A stretch of DNA of 25,211 nucleotides, taken from Actinomycetota bacterium (lineage in GTDB: Bacteria > Actinomycetota > Thermoleophilia > Gaiellales > Gaiellaceae). How positions within the stretch are numbered: the first letter of the stretch is position 1; each line of letters opens with the position of its first letter. Below are positions 7,161 through 15,553 of the stretch, in pieces. The stretch lies in NCBI GenBank assembly GCA_005883245.1, contig VAXT01000083.1, forward strand, positions 1 to 25,211, read 5' to 3'. The position numbers and the translations under genes are program-made. The notes beneath the pieces were generated by a model. It worked only from the letters and a program-made list of their open reading frames with translations. It made no database searches and was not told the origin of the DNA.

Positions 7161-7943
7161 TCAGGGTGTTGCCAGTGTCGCCGCAGGGTGGATCTCGAAC
7201 GACACGTGATTGCCTGCGTCTTGCGTGTAGCGCGCGAGCGCCTGTTGCTCGACCTGCGAGAAGTCGATGATCGTGCCGATCTTCGAGATCGACGCCGCCA
7301 CGGACGAGCCGACGGTCAGCGCGGGATCGGGACGCAAGTGCGTGACGCGCACGACGAGTGCGGGCGCGCTGGTGGGCTGGATGTCGATTCGCGAGCCGAA
7401 CGTCTGCCCGCGCAGCGTCAGCGTCGTGATCCCGACGATCGTGCCGTCGACGGGCGAGTACACGTCGGTTCCCACGGCGGCGCCCACGTCGAGCGACGCG
7501 GTGCTCGGGCCGGCGGCTCCGCCGAGCATGTAGTAGGACAGCCCGTGGCCGTCGTCGCCGAAAAGCTTGGAGGCGATCCGCTGCAGGAGGCCCTCGTTCG
7601 CCTGGCGCCCGACGGGTTGCAGCGAGAGCGCGCCGCCCCCGACCGCGTGGTACCCGATCGCCGTCACCCGGTCCTGCGCAATCGGCAGCTGGAGGCGGAG
7701 CGATCCGCGGAGCGCGACGACCTGCGGCCGCGGCTGGCCGGCCGGCAGGTACCGGTTCGCGGGCGCGGGCCGCGTCTGTGTGGGCTGCGACGAGCCGCTG
7801 TTCGCGAAGGCGGTGAACAGGAACGTGACGAGGAGCGCGATCGAAACCGCGACCAGACCGGCGATTCGCCGGGCTCTCCGTCTCGCCGACGCTCGAGCCT
7901 TCGACGTGCGGCGCGCCTGCCCGGGGGCGCGGGGCGAGGGCAT
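7161..7943 (-). CDS. Membrane-anchored M23/LytM-like protein, probably catalytically degenerate
   Basis: 260 residues from ATG 7943 (GTG 7952 is also in frame). A very basic N-terminus (residues 1-27) precedes one transmembrane helix (IAGLVAVSIALLVTFLFTAFA), so the rest faces the outside. Residues about 150-255 match the LytM fold: LDVGAAVGTDVYSPVDGTIVGI, then VVRVTHLRP, then VGSSVAASISKIGTI, then GNHVSFEIHPA. In active M23 peptidases the metal site is His-x3-Asp plus His-x-His. Here Asp152 remains but the first His is Thr148, and the last pair reads His246-Val-Ser248, so one or two ligands are missing. It probably acts as a non-catalytic peptidoglycan regulator or scaffold, like other degenerate LytM factors. 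The frame is open far upstream, but that part is antisense to the permease gene and is rejected. Confidence 0.75.
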   Translation of the reverse strand: MPSPRAPGQARRTSKARASARRRARRIAGLVAVSIALLVTFLFTAFANSGSSQPTQTRPAPANRYLPAGQPRPQVVALRGSLRLQLPIAQDRVTAIGYHAVGGGALSLQPVGRQANEGLLQRIASKLFGDDGHGLSYYMLGGAAGPSTASLDVGAAVGTDVYSPVDGTIVGITTLTLRGQTFGSRIDIQPTSAPALVVRVTHLRPDPALTVGSSVAASISKIGTIIDFSQVEQQALARYTQDAGNHVSFEIHPAATLATP

Positions 7944-7950
7944 GTCGGGC

Positions 7951-7956
7951 ACCGTA
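7951..7956 (-). promoter_or_regulatory. Candidate -10 element for LytM-like gene
   Basis: On the minus strand TACGGT lies seven bases before ATG 7943. No ribosome-binding site lies between, consistent with a leaderless message. This also favours ATG 7943 over GTG 7952, which would overlap the hexamer. Confidence 0.4.
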
Positions 7957-7972
7957 ACCGATGTCTCTTCGT

Positions 7973-8007
7973 CCTGCAAAAAGGCTCCGGACGCACGGGT
8001 TTGCAGG
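7973..8007. repeat. Inverted repeat CCTGCAAA/TTTGCAGG in divergent promoter region
   Basis: CCTGCAAA (7973-7980) and TTTGCAGG (8000-8007) are perfect inverted copies 19 bases apart. They sit 17-64 bases upstream of the LytM-like -10 and between two divergent genes, a place where an operator would lie. No regulator is identified. Confidence 0.35.
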
Positions 8008-8085
8008 AGTGCGAGCCGTGGTGACGGCGGCGCGTCTTCCCAGACGTCGTGCGGCGCGAGCGCGAGCGATCCCTCCTCGAACGCG

Positions 8086-8107
8086 GACCAGTCCCACGCG
8101 GGTGGTC
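8086..8107. repeat. Short inverted repeat upstream of permease
   Basis: GACCA-GT-CCC, loop ACGC, GGG-TGGTC, about 20 bases before the candidate -10 of the permease gene. It could be an operator or chance GC pairing. Confidence 0.3.
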
Positions 8108-8128
8108 TGAGCGTCAGGACCTGCCCAG

Positions 8129-8134
8129 TACGAT
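8129..8134 (+). promoter_or_regulatory. Candidate -10 element for permease gene
   Basis: TACGAT seven bases before ATG 8142, with no Shine-Dalgarno between. It mirrors the arrangement on the opposite strand at 7951-7956. No clear -35 was found. Confidence 0.4.
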
Positions 8135-8141
8135 TTGTCCC

Positions 8142-9448
8142 ATGTCGGGAGGGACTCCGACGATCCAGGTTCCCCGCTGGATCCAGCTGGTCGGCCTTCC
8201 GATTCTGGCGCTGATCGCGCTCCTGATCGTAGGGAAGGTCTTTCACGCGGTCTTCCTGTTCATCGTCGCGGCGCTGATCGCGCTCCTGCTCGAACCGCTG
8301 GTGCGCTCGCTGGAACGACTCAGGATTCCGCGCGGCTTCTCTATCGCGATCGTCTACCTCAGCTTTGCCGCCGCGCTGGCCGTCGTCATGATCGCCGTCG
8401 GCGTCATCGTCGTCGACCGGACACAGTCGGCTGCGAATCGGATCGACACCTACCTTACGAGCGAAAGCGGACAGCCCCCGCAAACGGGTTTCGAGCGCGA
8501 CGTCGACCGCTTCCAGGTCTGGCTCGACACGCACCATCTCGAGCGGATCGACGTCAAGAAGCAGGGCACCGACTTCGCGCAGAGCATCAAGGGCAAGGAC
8601 GTCGAGAAGTACACGACGGACGTGATCGACTTCCTGCGCGGCGCCGCGATCTCGATCTTCCAGCTGATCTTCGCGCTCGTCCTGATCCTCGTCGTCTCGA
8701 TCTACATGCTGCTCGACATGAGCCGGCTGAAAGCGAGGGTCGACCGTCGCTTTCCACCCTCGCCCGGCAAGCCTGGTCTGATCGTCCAGATGGAGCAGGC
8801 GGTCGCCGGCTACGTGCGCGGCCAGGTGCTGCTGTCGCTGATCATCGGCACGAGCGCGGGTGTCGGGATGTGGGTGCTCGGCATGACCGGCCTCGTCCCG
8901 GGCGCGGACAAGTACGCGGTCGTCTTCGGCGCCTGGGTGGCCGTGATGGAGCTTATCCCGTACCTCGGTCCCTGGCTCGGTGCGATCCCGCCCATCATCT
9001 ACGCGCTCGTCGTGCACCCGCTCTCGGCCGTCTGGGTCGCGCTGCTCTTCCTCGGGATCCACCAGATCGAGGGGCACGTCGTCGTGCCGAACGTGATGGG
9101 GAGCGCGCTTCGGCTGCACCCGCTGCTCGTCATCTTCGGCCTGATCGCGGGCGGTGAGCTATACGGGCTGCCCGGGCTTCTCGTCGCGCTGCCGTTCCTC
9201 GCCGTCATGCGGGCGCTCTGGGAGTTCTTCGGCGAGCGCGTGCAGTTCGAGCCCTGGCAGGCCGGGACGGTTCCGGTGGAGGTGGAGGTGGAGGAAACCC
9301 GTCCGGTCAAGCCGGTTCCACCTGAGGAACCACCCGAAGCGGCCGCGCAGCGGCCTGTCCGCTCAAGCGGACCAGGGGAGGGGGTCTCGGGGGAACCGGG
9401 AGGTTCCACCGGCGACGACGAGACGGCCGAGATCCGTAGAGTGAACCC

Positions 9449-9452
<4 letters not shown>
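8142..9452 (+). CDS. AI-2E family (PerM-type) transporter
   Basis: 436 residues from ATG 8142; a GTG at 8049 in the same frame is rejected because the promoter-like TACGAT lies between them. The layout is that of the AI-2E/UPF0118 family: three N-terminal helices (IQLVGLPILALIALLIVG, VFLFIVAALIALLLEPLV, SIAIVYLSFAAALAVVMIAVGVIVV), a periplasmic segment of about 90 residues, then five C-terminal helices with the conserved MELIPYLGPWLGAIPPII and HQIEGHVVVPNVMG. Members export small molecules or act as Na+/H+ antiporters; the substrate here is unknown. The C-terminal 65 residues are cytoplasmic, acidic and Pro/Glu-rich, with a VEVEVEE run and no known domain. The gene ends four bases into hemB. 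Confidence 0.88.
9437..9442 (+). promoter_or_regulatory. Candidate -10 element for hemB
   Basis: TAGAGT six bases before ATG 9449, inside the last codons of the permease gene. It suggests hemB can be transcribed from its own leaderless promoter. Confidence 0.35.
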
Positions 9453-10314
<862 letters not shown>

Positions 10315-10324
<10 letters not shown>

Positions 10325-11592
10325 GGGCCAAGTCCGACCTGGCTCGCCAGGCGGAGCGGTTGATCCCGGGCGGCGTCAACTCGCCGGTGCGGGCGATGAG
10401 GGCCGTCGGCCTCGACGATCCGCTCTACGTGCGCCGCGGCGAGGGCGCGTACCTGGAGACGGTCGAAGGCGCGCGCTACGTCGACTGGGTGATGTCCTTC
10501 GGGCCGCTCCTCTTCGGGCATGCGGACCCGGAGACGGTCGAGGCCGTGCGGGAGGCGGTCGCCGGCGGCACGACGTACGGCGCCTCCACAGAGCGCGAGG
10601 TCGAGCTCGCCGCCGAGATCGTGGACGCGTTCCCGTCGATCGAGCAGGTGCGGCTGGTCAGCTCGGGTACCGAGGCCGCGATGACCGCGATCCGGCTGGC
10701 TCGCGGCGCGACGAGGCGCGACCGGATCCTCAAGTTCGCGGGCTGCTACCACGGGCACTCCGACGCGCTCCTCGCCGAGGCCGGCTCCGGGCCTGCGACG
10801 CTCGGGCTTCCCGCGACGGCGGGCGTGACGAGCGGCGCGACCGCGGACACCGTCGTCGCGCCGTACAACGACGTCGACTCCGCCGCACGGGCCGTCGAGC
10901 GCTACGGCGAGGGGCTCGCGTGCGTGATCGTCGAGCCGGTGGCCGGGAACATGGGCGTCGTCCCGCCGAAGCCCGGGTTCCTCGAGGCGCTGCGCGACCT
11001 CTGCGATGCCTCGGGGGCGCTGCTCGTCTTCGACGAGGTGATCACCGGGTTCCGCATCGCGCGCGGCGGGGCGCAGGAGCGGCTGGGCGTGCGCGCGGAC
11101 CTGACCGTGCTCGGGAAGATCGTCGGCGGCGGGCTCCCGATAGGCGCCGTCGGCGGCCCCGTTGAGCTGATGCGGCACCTGGCCCCGGTCGGTGACGTGT
11201 ACCAGGCGGGCACCCTTTCGGGGAATCCGCTCGCGACTGCCGCGGGGTTGGCGATGCTGCGACGCCTCCGGGATCCGGCGGTCTACGACGAGCTCGAGCG
11301 CAGAGCCGCCCGCGTCGAAGAAGGCCTTGCCCCGCTGGGACGTGTCCAGCGCGTCGGCTCACTTTTGACGCTCTTCTTCTCCAGTTCCGAGTCGGGGTCG
11401 GACCCCGTCACAGACTTTGCACAGGCGTCGGCCTGCGACACTTCGAGATACGGCGCGTTCTTCCGGCACATGCTCGACCGGGGCGTGTACGTCCCGCCGT
11501 CGCAGTTCGAGGCCATGTTCGTCTCGCTCACGCACGGCGACGAGGAGATCGACCGGACGGTAGAGGCCGCCGCTGAATTCCACGCAGCCTGA
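10315..11592 (+). CDS. hemL: Glutamate-1-semialdehyde 2,1-aminomutase
   Basis: About 425 residues. A PLP enzyme that turns glutamate-1-semialdehyde into 5-aminolevulinate, the HemB substrate. Family landmarks are complete: AERLIPGGVNSPVRA at the N-terminus, VRLVSSGTEAAMTAIRLARG, FAGCYHGHSDALL, VIVEPVAGNMGV, LLVFDEVITGFR (PLP-binding Asp), VLGKIVGGGLPIGAVGG with the Schiff-base Lys, and YQAGTLSGNPLA. There is no ATG, GTG or TTG start near the expected N-terminus. The nearest in-frame TTG (10363) would cut into the conserved RLIPGG. A CTG at 10315 sits eight bases after AAGGAG and overlaps the hemB end, so I chose it; CTG 10321 is the alternative. Coupling with hemB by overlap fits their consecutive pathway steps. 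Confidence 0.92.
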
Positions 11593-12088
11593 CCTCTGGC
11601 AGGAGATCGCCCTCGACGCCGAGCGCGACGGGTCGCTCTGGCGGGGAGCGCTCCGACCGCGGGGTGCCCGAGACCGCGAGCCGATCTTCTCGCCGCTCAC
11701 GGACTCGCGCTTCGCCCTGGCCGTGGAGACCATCTACGAGGGCTACCTCGTCCACTACGGCCGCCCGCGCCTGTTCGCGCCCGGCGACCGGGACGCGATC
11801 CTTCTGCTCGGCGATTACCTGTACGCGCAGGGCCTCGTTCGCCTCTCGGCCGCAGGCTCGGTGGCGGCGGTTGCGGACATGGGCGAGCTGATCTCCCTCT
11901 GCGCTCAGCTGCGCGCCGAGGACGAAGGCGACGACGGGCCCGCCTGGGCCGCATGCGTGGCGCTCCTCGGTCACGGAGCCCTCAAGGAGAGCAACGAGCC
12001 GGAGGCGCTCGTCACGCTCGCCACCGAGGCGGCAGGCGAAGAAGCCGTCGAGCGCGCGCTGGCTGCCCATCGCCAGCGCGTTCGTTAG
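11573..12088 (+). CDS. Uncharacterised soluble protein downstream of hemL
   Basis: About 171 residues if it starts at CTG 11573, which overlaps the hemL end by 20 bases and has AGAGG six bases upstream; the only conventional in-frame start is GTG 11723, giving 121 residues. Codons between 11573 and 11723 show the same strong G/C third-position bias and protein-like composition (DLWQEIALDAERDGSLWRGAL), so the longer form is favoured. It has no signal peptide or membrane helix. The segment LLLGDYLYAQGLVRLSAAG, followed by SVAAVADMGELISL, loosely resembles the GDYLFARAF...LA.TG region of polyprenyl synthases, but there is no DDxxD motif. I do not recognise a named family. Position between heme genes and the quinone block suggests a respiratory or isoprenoid link, which is only inference. 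Confidence 0.65.
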   Translation: MNSTQPDLWQEIALDAERDGSLWRGALRPRGARDREPIFSPLTDSRFALAVETIYEGYLVHYGRPRLFAPGDRDAILLLGDYLYAQGLVRLSAAGSVAAVADMGELISLCAQLRAEDEGDDGPAWAACVALLGHGALKESNEPEALVTLATEAAGEEAVERALAAHRQRVR

Positions 12089-12091
12089 AGT
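12086..12091 (+). promoter_or_regulatory. Candidate -10 element for the 55-residue membrane protein
   Basis: TAGAGT eight bases before ATG 12100, overlapping the stop codon of the preceding gene. It is the same hexamer as before hemB. Confidence 0.35.
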
Positions 12092-12099
12092 CGCGGCCG

Positions 12100-12267
12100 A
12101 TGGCTCACGCGCTCGCATCCGCCCTCGTCCTCGCCGACGCGGCGAAAGAGGGCAAGAAGGTCATCGTCGGGATGCTGATCCTGGGGCTGGTCCTCGCGAG
12201 CCTCCCGGTCCTCGGCGAGACGTACATGTACTTCCGGTACCACCGCCGCGGCCGCTCCCCGCACTAG
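12100..12267 (+). CDS. Small single-span membrane protein (55 aa)
   Basis: 55 residues from ATG 12100 to TAG 12267. The first 19 residues are a mildly hydrophobic or amphipathic stretch, then KKVIVGMLILGLVLASLPVLGETYMYF forms one transmembrane helix, and the protein ends in a basic tail (RYHRRGRSPH) that should stay inside. No conserved motif is recognised. It has coding-type third positions throughout and its own promoter-like hexamer. It is just upstream of the ubiD-qcr block, so it may be a small respiratory accessory subunit, but this is a guess. Confidence 0.6.
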   Translation: MAHALASALVLADAAKEGKKVIVGMLILGLVLASLPVLGETYMYFRYHRRGRSPH

Positions 12268-12310
12268 AGCTTTCGCCGCCGCGAGCGGGTTCAGATCGAC
12301 CTTGCAGCCA

Positions 12311-12316
12311 TAGACT
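12311..12316 (+). promoter_or_regulatory. Candidate -10 element for the ubiD-qcr block
   Basis: TAGACT seven bases before GTG 12324, with no Shine-Dalgarno between, so the first gene of the quinone/respiration block may be read from a leaderless message. Confidence 0.4.
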
Positions 12317-12323
12317 GACCTTC

Positions 12324-13732
12324 GTGGCGACTTCCGGCGACCTGCGCGAGTGGATCGCGCTCCTGGAGCGCGAAGGCGAGCTCGTCCGCATCTCCGCGGA
12401 GGTCGACCCGTACCTCGAGGTGACGGAGATCGTCGACCGCACCGTGCGCGCGGGCGGACCGGCGCTCCTCTTCGAGAACCTGACCGGCTCGCCGCACCCG
12501 CTCCTGATCAACCAGTTCGGCACCGAGCGGCGCATGTGCCTCGCGCTCGGCGTCGACCACCTCGACGACGCGGCCGCAAAGCTGGGCTCCGTGCTCGAGA
12601 TGCAGCCCCCGGAAGGCCTCGTCGACAAGGTGCGCGGCCTCAAGAAGCTGAAGTCGATCGCGGACTCGCGGCCGAAGACGGTCTCGCGCGCCGCTCATCA
12701 CGAAGTCGTCCTCACCGGCGACGACGTCGATCTCGGCCTGCTCCCGATCCAGCACTGCTGGCCAGGCGATCCCGCGCCGTTCATCACGCTTCCGGCCGTG
12801 ATCACGCACGACCCGAAGACGGGGACGCGCAACGTGGGCATGTACCGGATGCAGAAGCTCGACCGGCGCTCGACGGCGATGCACTGGCAGCTGCACAAGG
12901 ACGGGCGCATGGACTACCTGGCGACGGACGGGCGGCTCGAGGTCGCCGTCGCCCTCGGGCTCGACCCCGTGAGCGCCTACTCCGCCTCGGCGCCCCTGCC
13001 CAAGCACATCGACGAGTTCATGCTCGCCGGCTTCCTCAAGGGCGAGAGGGCCCGTTCGGCGACCACACTGGCTACTACTCGCATGCGGAGCAGTTCCCGG
13101 TCTTCCACGTGACGGCGATGACGATGCGCGCGGACGCGATCTACCCGTCGATCGTGGTCGGCAAGCCGCCGGCCGAGGACGCCTGGCTCGGCAAGGCGAC
13201 CGAGCGGATCTTCCTGCCCGCGATCCGGATGAGCGTGCCGGAGATCGTCGACTACGACCTGCCCGTCGCGGGCGCGTTCCACAACTGCGTGATCGTCTCG
13301 ATCCGCAAAAGCTTCCCCGGCCAGCCGCAGAAGGTGATGCACGCGATCTGGGGCCTCGGCCTGCTCAGCCTCACGAAGTCGGTCGTCGTCGTCGACGAGC
13401 ACGTGGACGTGCACGACTACGAGGACGTCTTCTTCCGCGTGACCGCGAACGTGGATCCCAAGCGCGACCTGCTGCTCACCGAGGGCCCGCTCGACCACCT
13501 CGACCACGCTCCGACGCGGCAATTCTACGGCGGGAAACTGGGCATCGACGCGACGCACAAAGGCCCCGACGAGGGCACGCGCGAGTGGCCCGAGGAGATC
13601 GTGATGAGCGACGAGATCCGCGCTCTCGTCGATCGGCGCTGGGCCGAGTACGGCATCGGCTCGGAGCCGGGAACGACAAACGGAACCGAGCGGCGCTCGT
13701 TGCGCTCGTTGCGTCAATTGCTACGTCGTTGA
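12324..13732 (+). pseudogene. ubiD: UbiD-family decarboxylase (MqnL-like), interrupted by deletion and frameshift
   Basis: UbiD enzymes use prenylated FMN (made by UbiX) to decarboxylate aromatic acids; in futalosine organisms one acts late in menaquinone synthesis. Frame 1 runs from GTG 12324 with strong UbiD identity (LLFENLTGSPHPLLINQFGT; TGTRNVGMYRMQ with Asn170 and Arg175; MHWQLHKD) up to FMLAGFLKGE, then loses similarity and stops at 13112. Similarity resumes in another frame from about 13046 with EGPFGDHTGYYS and continues to the end (GKATERIFLP, HNCVIVSIRK, VMHAIWGLGLLS, VVVVDEHVDVHDYEDV). In intact homologues roughly 30-35 residues, including the metal-binding Glu of the P-V-E-L-V strand, separate those motifs. 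The removed length must be 1 mod 3. If the sequence is right, only a 262-residue fragment is made. The tail after YGIGSEPG is Arg/Leu-rich and atypical. Confidence 0.85.
13693..13710 (+). repeat. Two tandem copies of GCGCTCGTT in the ubiD tail
   Basis: Two exact 9-base units, followed by a partial third (GCGTCAATT). They encode the RSLRSLRQL tail that has no counterpart in typical UbiD proteins. Confidence 0.5.
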
Positions 13733-13735
13733 CGC
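13711..13735. repeat. Stem-loop at the ubiD stop codon
   Basis: GCGTCAA and TTGACGC pair perfectly across 11 bases, spanning the TGA at 13730-13732. No T-run follows; it may modulate read-through into qcrA. Confidence 0.35.
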
Positions 13736-13751
13736 TAGGCCCCAGGCCCGA

Positions 13752-14720
13752 TTGAATCCGCGCCACGACGTGGATCCGCACGAGGGTCAGGGCACTGCGC
13801 ACGAGCCGACCCCGACCATCTGGCCGGTCGGCTTCGCCGTTGGCATCGCTTGCATCTTCGTCGGGCTGATCATCAGCAAGATCGTGCTCGTCGTCGGGGT
13901 GGTCCTAACCGCGATCTTCGGCTTCCTGTGGATCCGGGACGCGACGAGGCCGTTCCGCGGCGAGGAGGCGCCGGCCGAGCCCGAGCCGTCTCGCGCTCTG
14001 CCGCCGGGCACACCTGCGGCCCGAACCAGCGGCCCCGATCCCGGCCAGGGCGAGATCGTCCGCTTCCCGCGCTCCAAGTTCCTGGAGGCGACGACGCTGG
14101 GCCTCGGCGGATTGATCGGTGTGATCGTCACCGCTCCGGTGCTCGGCTTCACCGTTCTTCCGCCCTTCATCAAGCAGGGCCATCCGAAGATCGACGTGGG
14201 CGCGATCGAGGACTTCCCTGAGAACAAGTTCGTGATCGCGACGTACTTGTTGAAGCCCGAAGACGGCGAGGTGTCGCGCCGCACGGCGTACATCCGCAAC
14301 AACGGCTTCCTCGACGAGAGCCCGAGCTTCACGATCCTCTCCAATCGCTGCGTCCACCTCGGCTGCCCGGTCCAGGTGAACGGCCTGCCGCTCGATGACG
14401 AGGCGAAGACCGAGAAGACGGCCGGCGATAACGTCGTGACGCGGATCCCGACGGCTGCGGCTGCCGGCTTCGGCTGCCCGTGTCACGGCGGCCAGTACGA
14501 CACCGAGGGCAACCGCACGGCCGGCCCGCCGGTCCGCGCGCTCGACCGCTATCAGTTCGAGATCGTCGATGGGCGCCTCCTCCTCGGCCAGACGTTCTCC
14601 GTCTCGGACGTCGACGGGACCGGCGCCGAGGCCAAGATTCACACGTACCGACTCGCCGGCCCCGGCCAGCACGTGGACGGGCCTGAGGGCTGGCTCTACC
14701 CGGTGCAGCCGCCGCGCTGA
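13752..14720 (+). CDS. qcrA: Menaquinol:cytochrome c reductase, Rieske iron-sulfur subunit
   Basis: 322 residues from TTG 13752 (GTG 13770 is an alternative). The Rieske cluster ligands are Cys200-x-His202 in NRCVHLGCPV and Cys242-x-x-His245 in GCPCHGGQYD, with Cys205 and Cys244 placed for the disulfide. The conserved GPPVRALDRYQFE strand follows. Unlike single-helix Rieske proteins there are three predicted helices before the cluster domain: two close together at about residues 22-60 and one at about 113-137, the arrangement known from actinobacterial QcrA. A Pro/Ala-rich cytoplasmic linker (70-100) joins them. It passes electrons from menaquinol at the Qo site to cytochrome c. Its stop overlaps the cytochrome b start by one base. 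Confidence 0.94.
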   Translation: MNPRHDVDPHEGQGTAHEPTPTIWPVGFAVGIACIFVGLIISKIVLVVGVVLTAIFGFLWIRDATRPFRGEEAPAEPEPSRALPPGTPAARTSGPDPGQGEIVRFPRSKFLEATTLGLGGLIGVIVTAPVLGFTVLPPFIKQGHPKIDVGAIEDFPENKFVIATYLLKPEDGEVSRRTAYIRNNGFLDESPSFTILSNRCVHLGCPVQVNGLPLDDEAKTEKTAGDNVVTRIPTAAAAGFGCPCHGGQYDTEGNRTAGPPVRALDRYQFEIVDGRLLLGQTFSVSDVDGTGAEAKIHTYRLAGPGQHVDGPEGWLYPVQPPR

Positions 14721-15553
14721 TGGCGAACAAGCCACAAGGCCGCAGTCACCAGCTCCTCCAGATCCTGCTCTATCCGCTCAACTGGCTCGAGGAGCGGACC
14801 TCCCTACCGGGCCGCTCGGGGATCGTCGGTGGCATCAAGTATTTCCTCTTCCGCAAGGTCCCGAGCGACATCAGCTGGGGGCACACGCTCGGATCGGCCG
14901 CGCTGACCGCATTCATCGTGCAGGCGGTCACGGGCGTGATCCTCGCCATGTACTACAAGCCGGATCCGAACTCCGCGTACGAGTCGATCCGGCACATCAC
15001 GGACGACCTGTGGGCGGGCTGGCTCGTCCGCGGCATGCACCGCTGGGGCGCGAGCGTCTTCATCATCCTGCTCTTCCTGCACATGGGCCGCGTGTTCCTG
15101 TACGGGGCCTACAAGTACCCGCGCGAGCTGAACTGGATCATCGGCGTGCTGATCCTCGTGCTCGGGATGATGGAGGGCTTCTTCGGTTACCTGCTGCCGT
15201 GGGACCAGACGGCCTACTGGGCAACCGTCGTCGGCGTCAACCTGCAGGCGACCGGGCCGTTCGTCGGGCCGTTCCTCGGTGATGTCCTGCGCGGGGGCTC
15301 CGAGATCGGGCCCGACACGCTTGCGCGCTTCTACTCACTGCACATGCTCGTCATACCGGGCGCGCTCGCCGCGCTGATCGGGCTGCACCTCTGGCTCGTC
15401 GTGCGCATCGGCGTCAGCTCGCCGCCCTGGTCCCCGACCGAGGCAGGACGGCCCGAGCCGGGGCCGCCGCCGGCGCCGAGGAAGGGGCTCGTCGCGCCGG
15501 CGCCGAGGAATGGGCTCGCCGCGCCGGTTTCGAGAGGAGCGAGGAGGCGATGA
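14720..15553 (+). CDS. qcrB: Cytochrome b6-like subunit of menaquinol:cytochrome c reductase
   Basis: 277 residues containing the N-terminal four-helix half of cytochrome b. Heme ligands are His107 and His121 (RGMHRWGASVFIILLFLHMGR) and His208 and His223 (LHMLVIPGALAALIGLHLW). The spacings of 14 and 15 match the b6 type; mitochondrial-type cytochromes b have 14 and 14. The start of the protein is b6-like (NWLEERT), but the cysteine that binds the extra heme in b6f complexes is absent here (the region reads SWGHTLGS). After the last helix comes an unusual Pro/Ala/Arg/Gly tail of about 45 residues built partly from a 27-base tandem repeat. ATGA overlaps join it to both neighbours, implying stoichiometric translation of the complex. 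Confidence 0.93.
   Translation: MANKPQGRSHQLLQILLYPLNWLEERTSLPGRSGIVGGIKYFLFRKVPSDISWGHTLGSAALTAFIVQAVTGVILAMYYKPDPNSAYESIRHITDDLWAGWLVRGMHRWGASVFIILLFLHMGRVFLYGAYKYPRELNWIIGVLILVLGMMEGFFGYLLPWDQTAYWATVVGVNLQATGPFVGPFLGDVLRGGSEIGPDTLARFYSLHMLVIPGALAALIGLHLWLVVRIGVSSPPWSPTEAGRPEPGPPPAPRKGLVAPAPRNGLAAPVSRGARRR
15470..15523 (+). repeat. Two tandem 27-base repeats in the qcrB tail
   Basis: Two near-identical units (15470-15496 and 15497-15523) encode PAPRKGLVA and PAPRNGLAA. They differ at two bases. They extend the cytoplasmic tail beyond the conserved cytochrome b domain. Confidence 0.65.

Noticed and set aside
8049..8141. GTG 8049 as start of the permease
   Set aside because: The extra 31 residues are charged and unlike the family N-terminus, and TACGAT with ATG 8142 fits better.
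7944..9119. N-terminal extension of the LytM-like frame to over 600 residues
   Set aside because: The upstream part is antisense to the permease gene and reads as charged low-information sequence; the membrane helix and a promoter-like hexamer support ATG 7943.
9271..9300. GGTGGAGGTGGAGGTGGAGG run as a regulatory repeat
   Set aside because: It lies within the permease reading frame and encodes VEVEVEE in the acidic tail; codon-level simple repeat explains it.
9313..9332. GGTTCC/GGAACC hairpin in the permease tail
   Set aside because: A short stem within coding sequence about 100 bases before hemB; no loop or T-run to suggest function.
11340..11600. Possible internal deletion in HemL similar to hemB
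   Set aside because: The C-terminal domain is about eight residues shorter near RVEEGLAPLG than the E. coli protein, but this is a variable loop and total length is normal.
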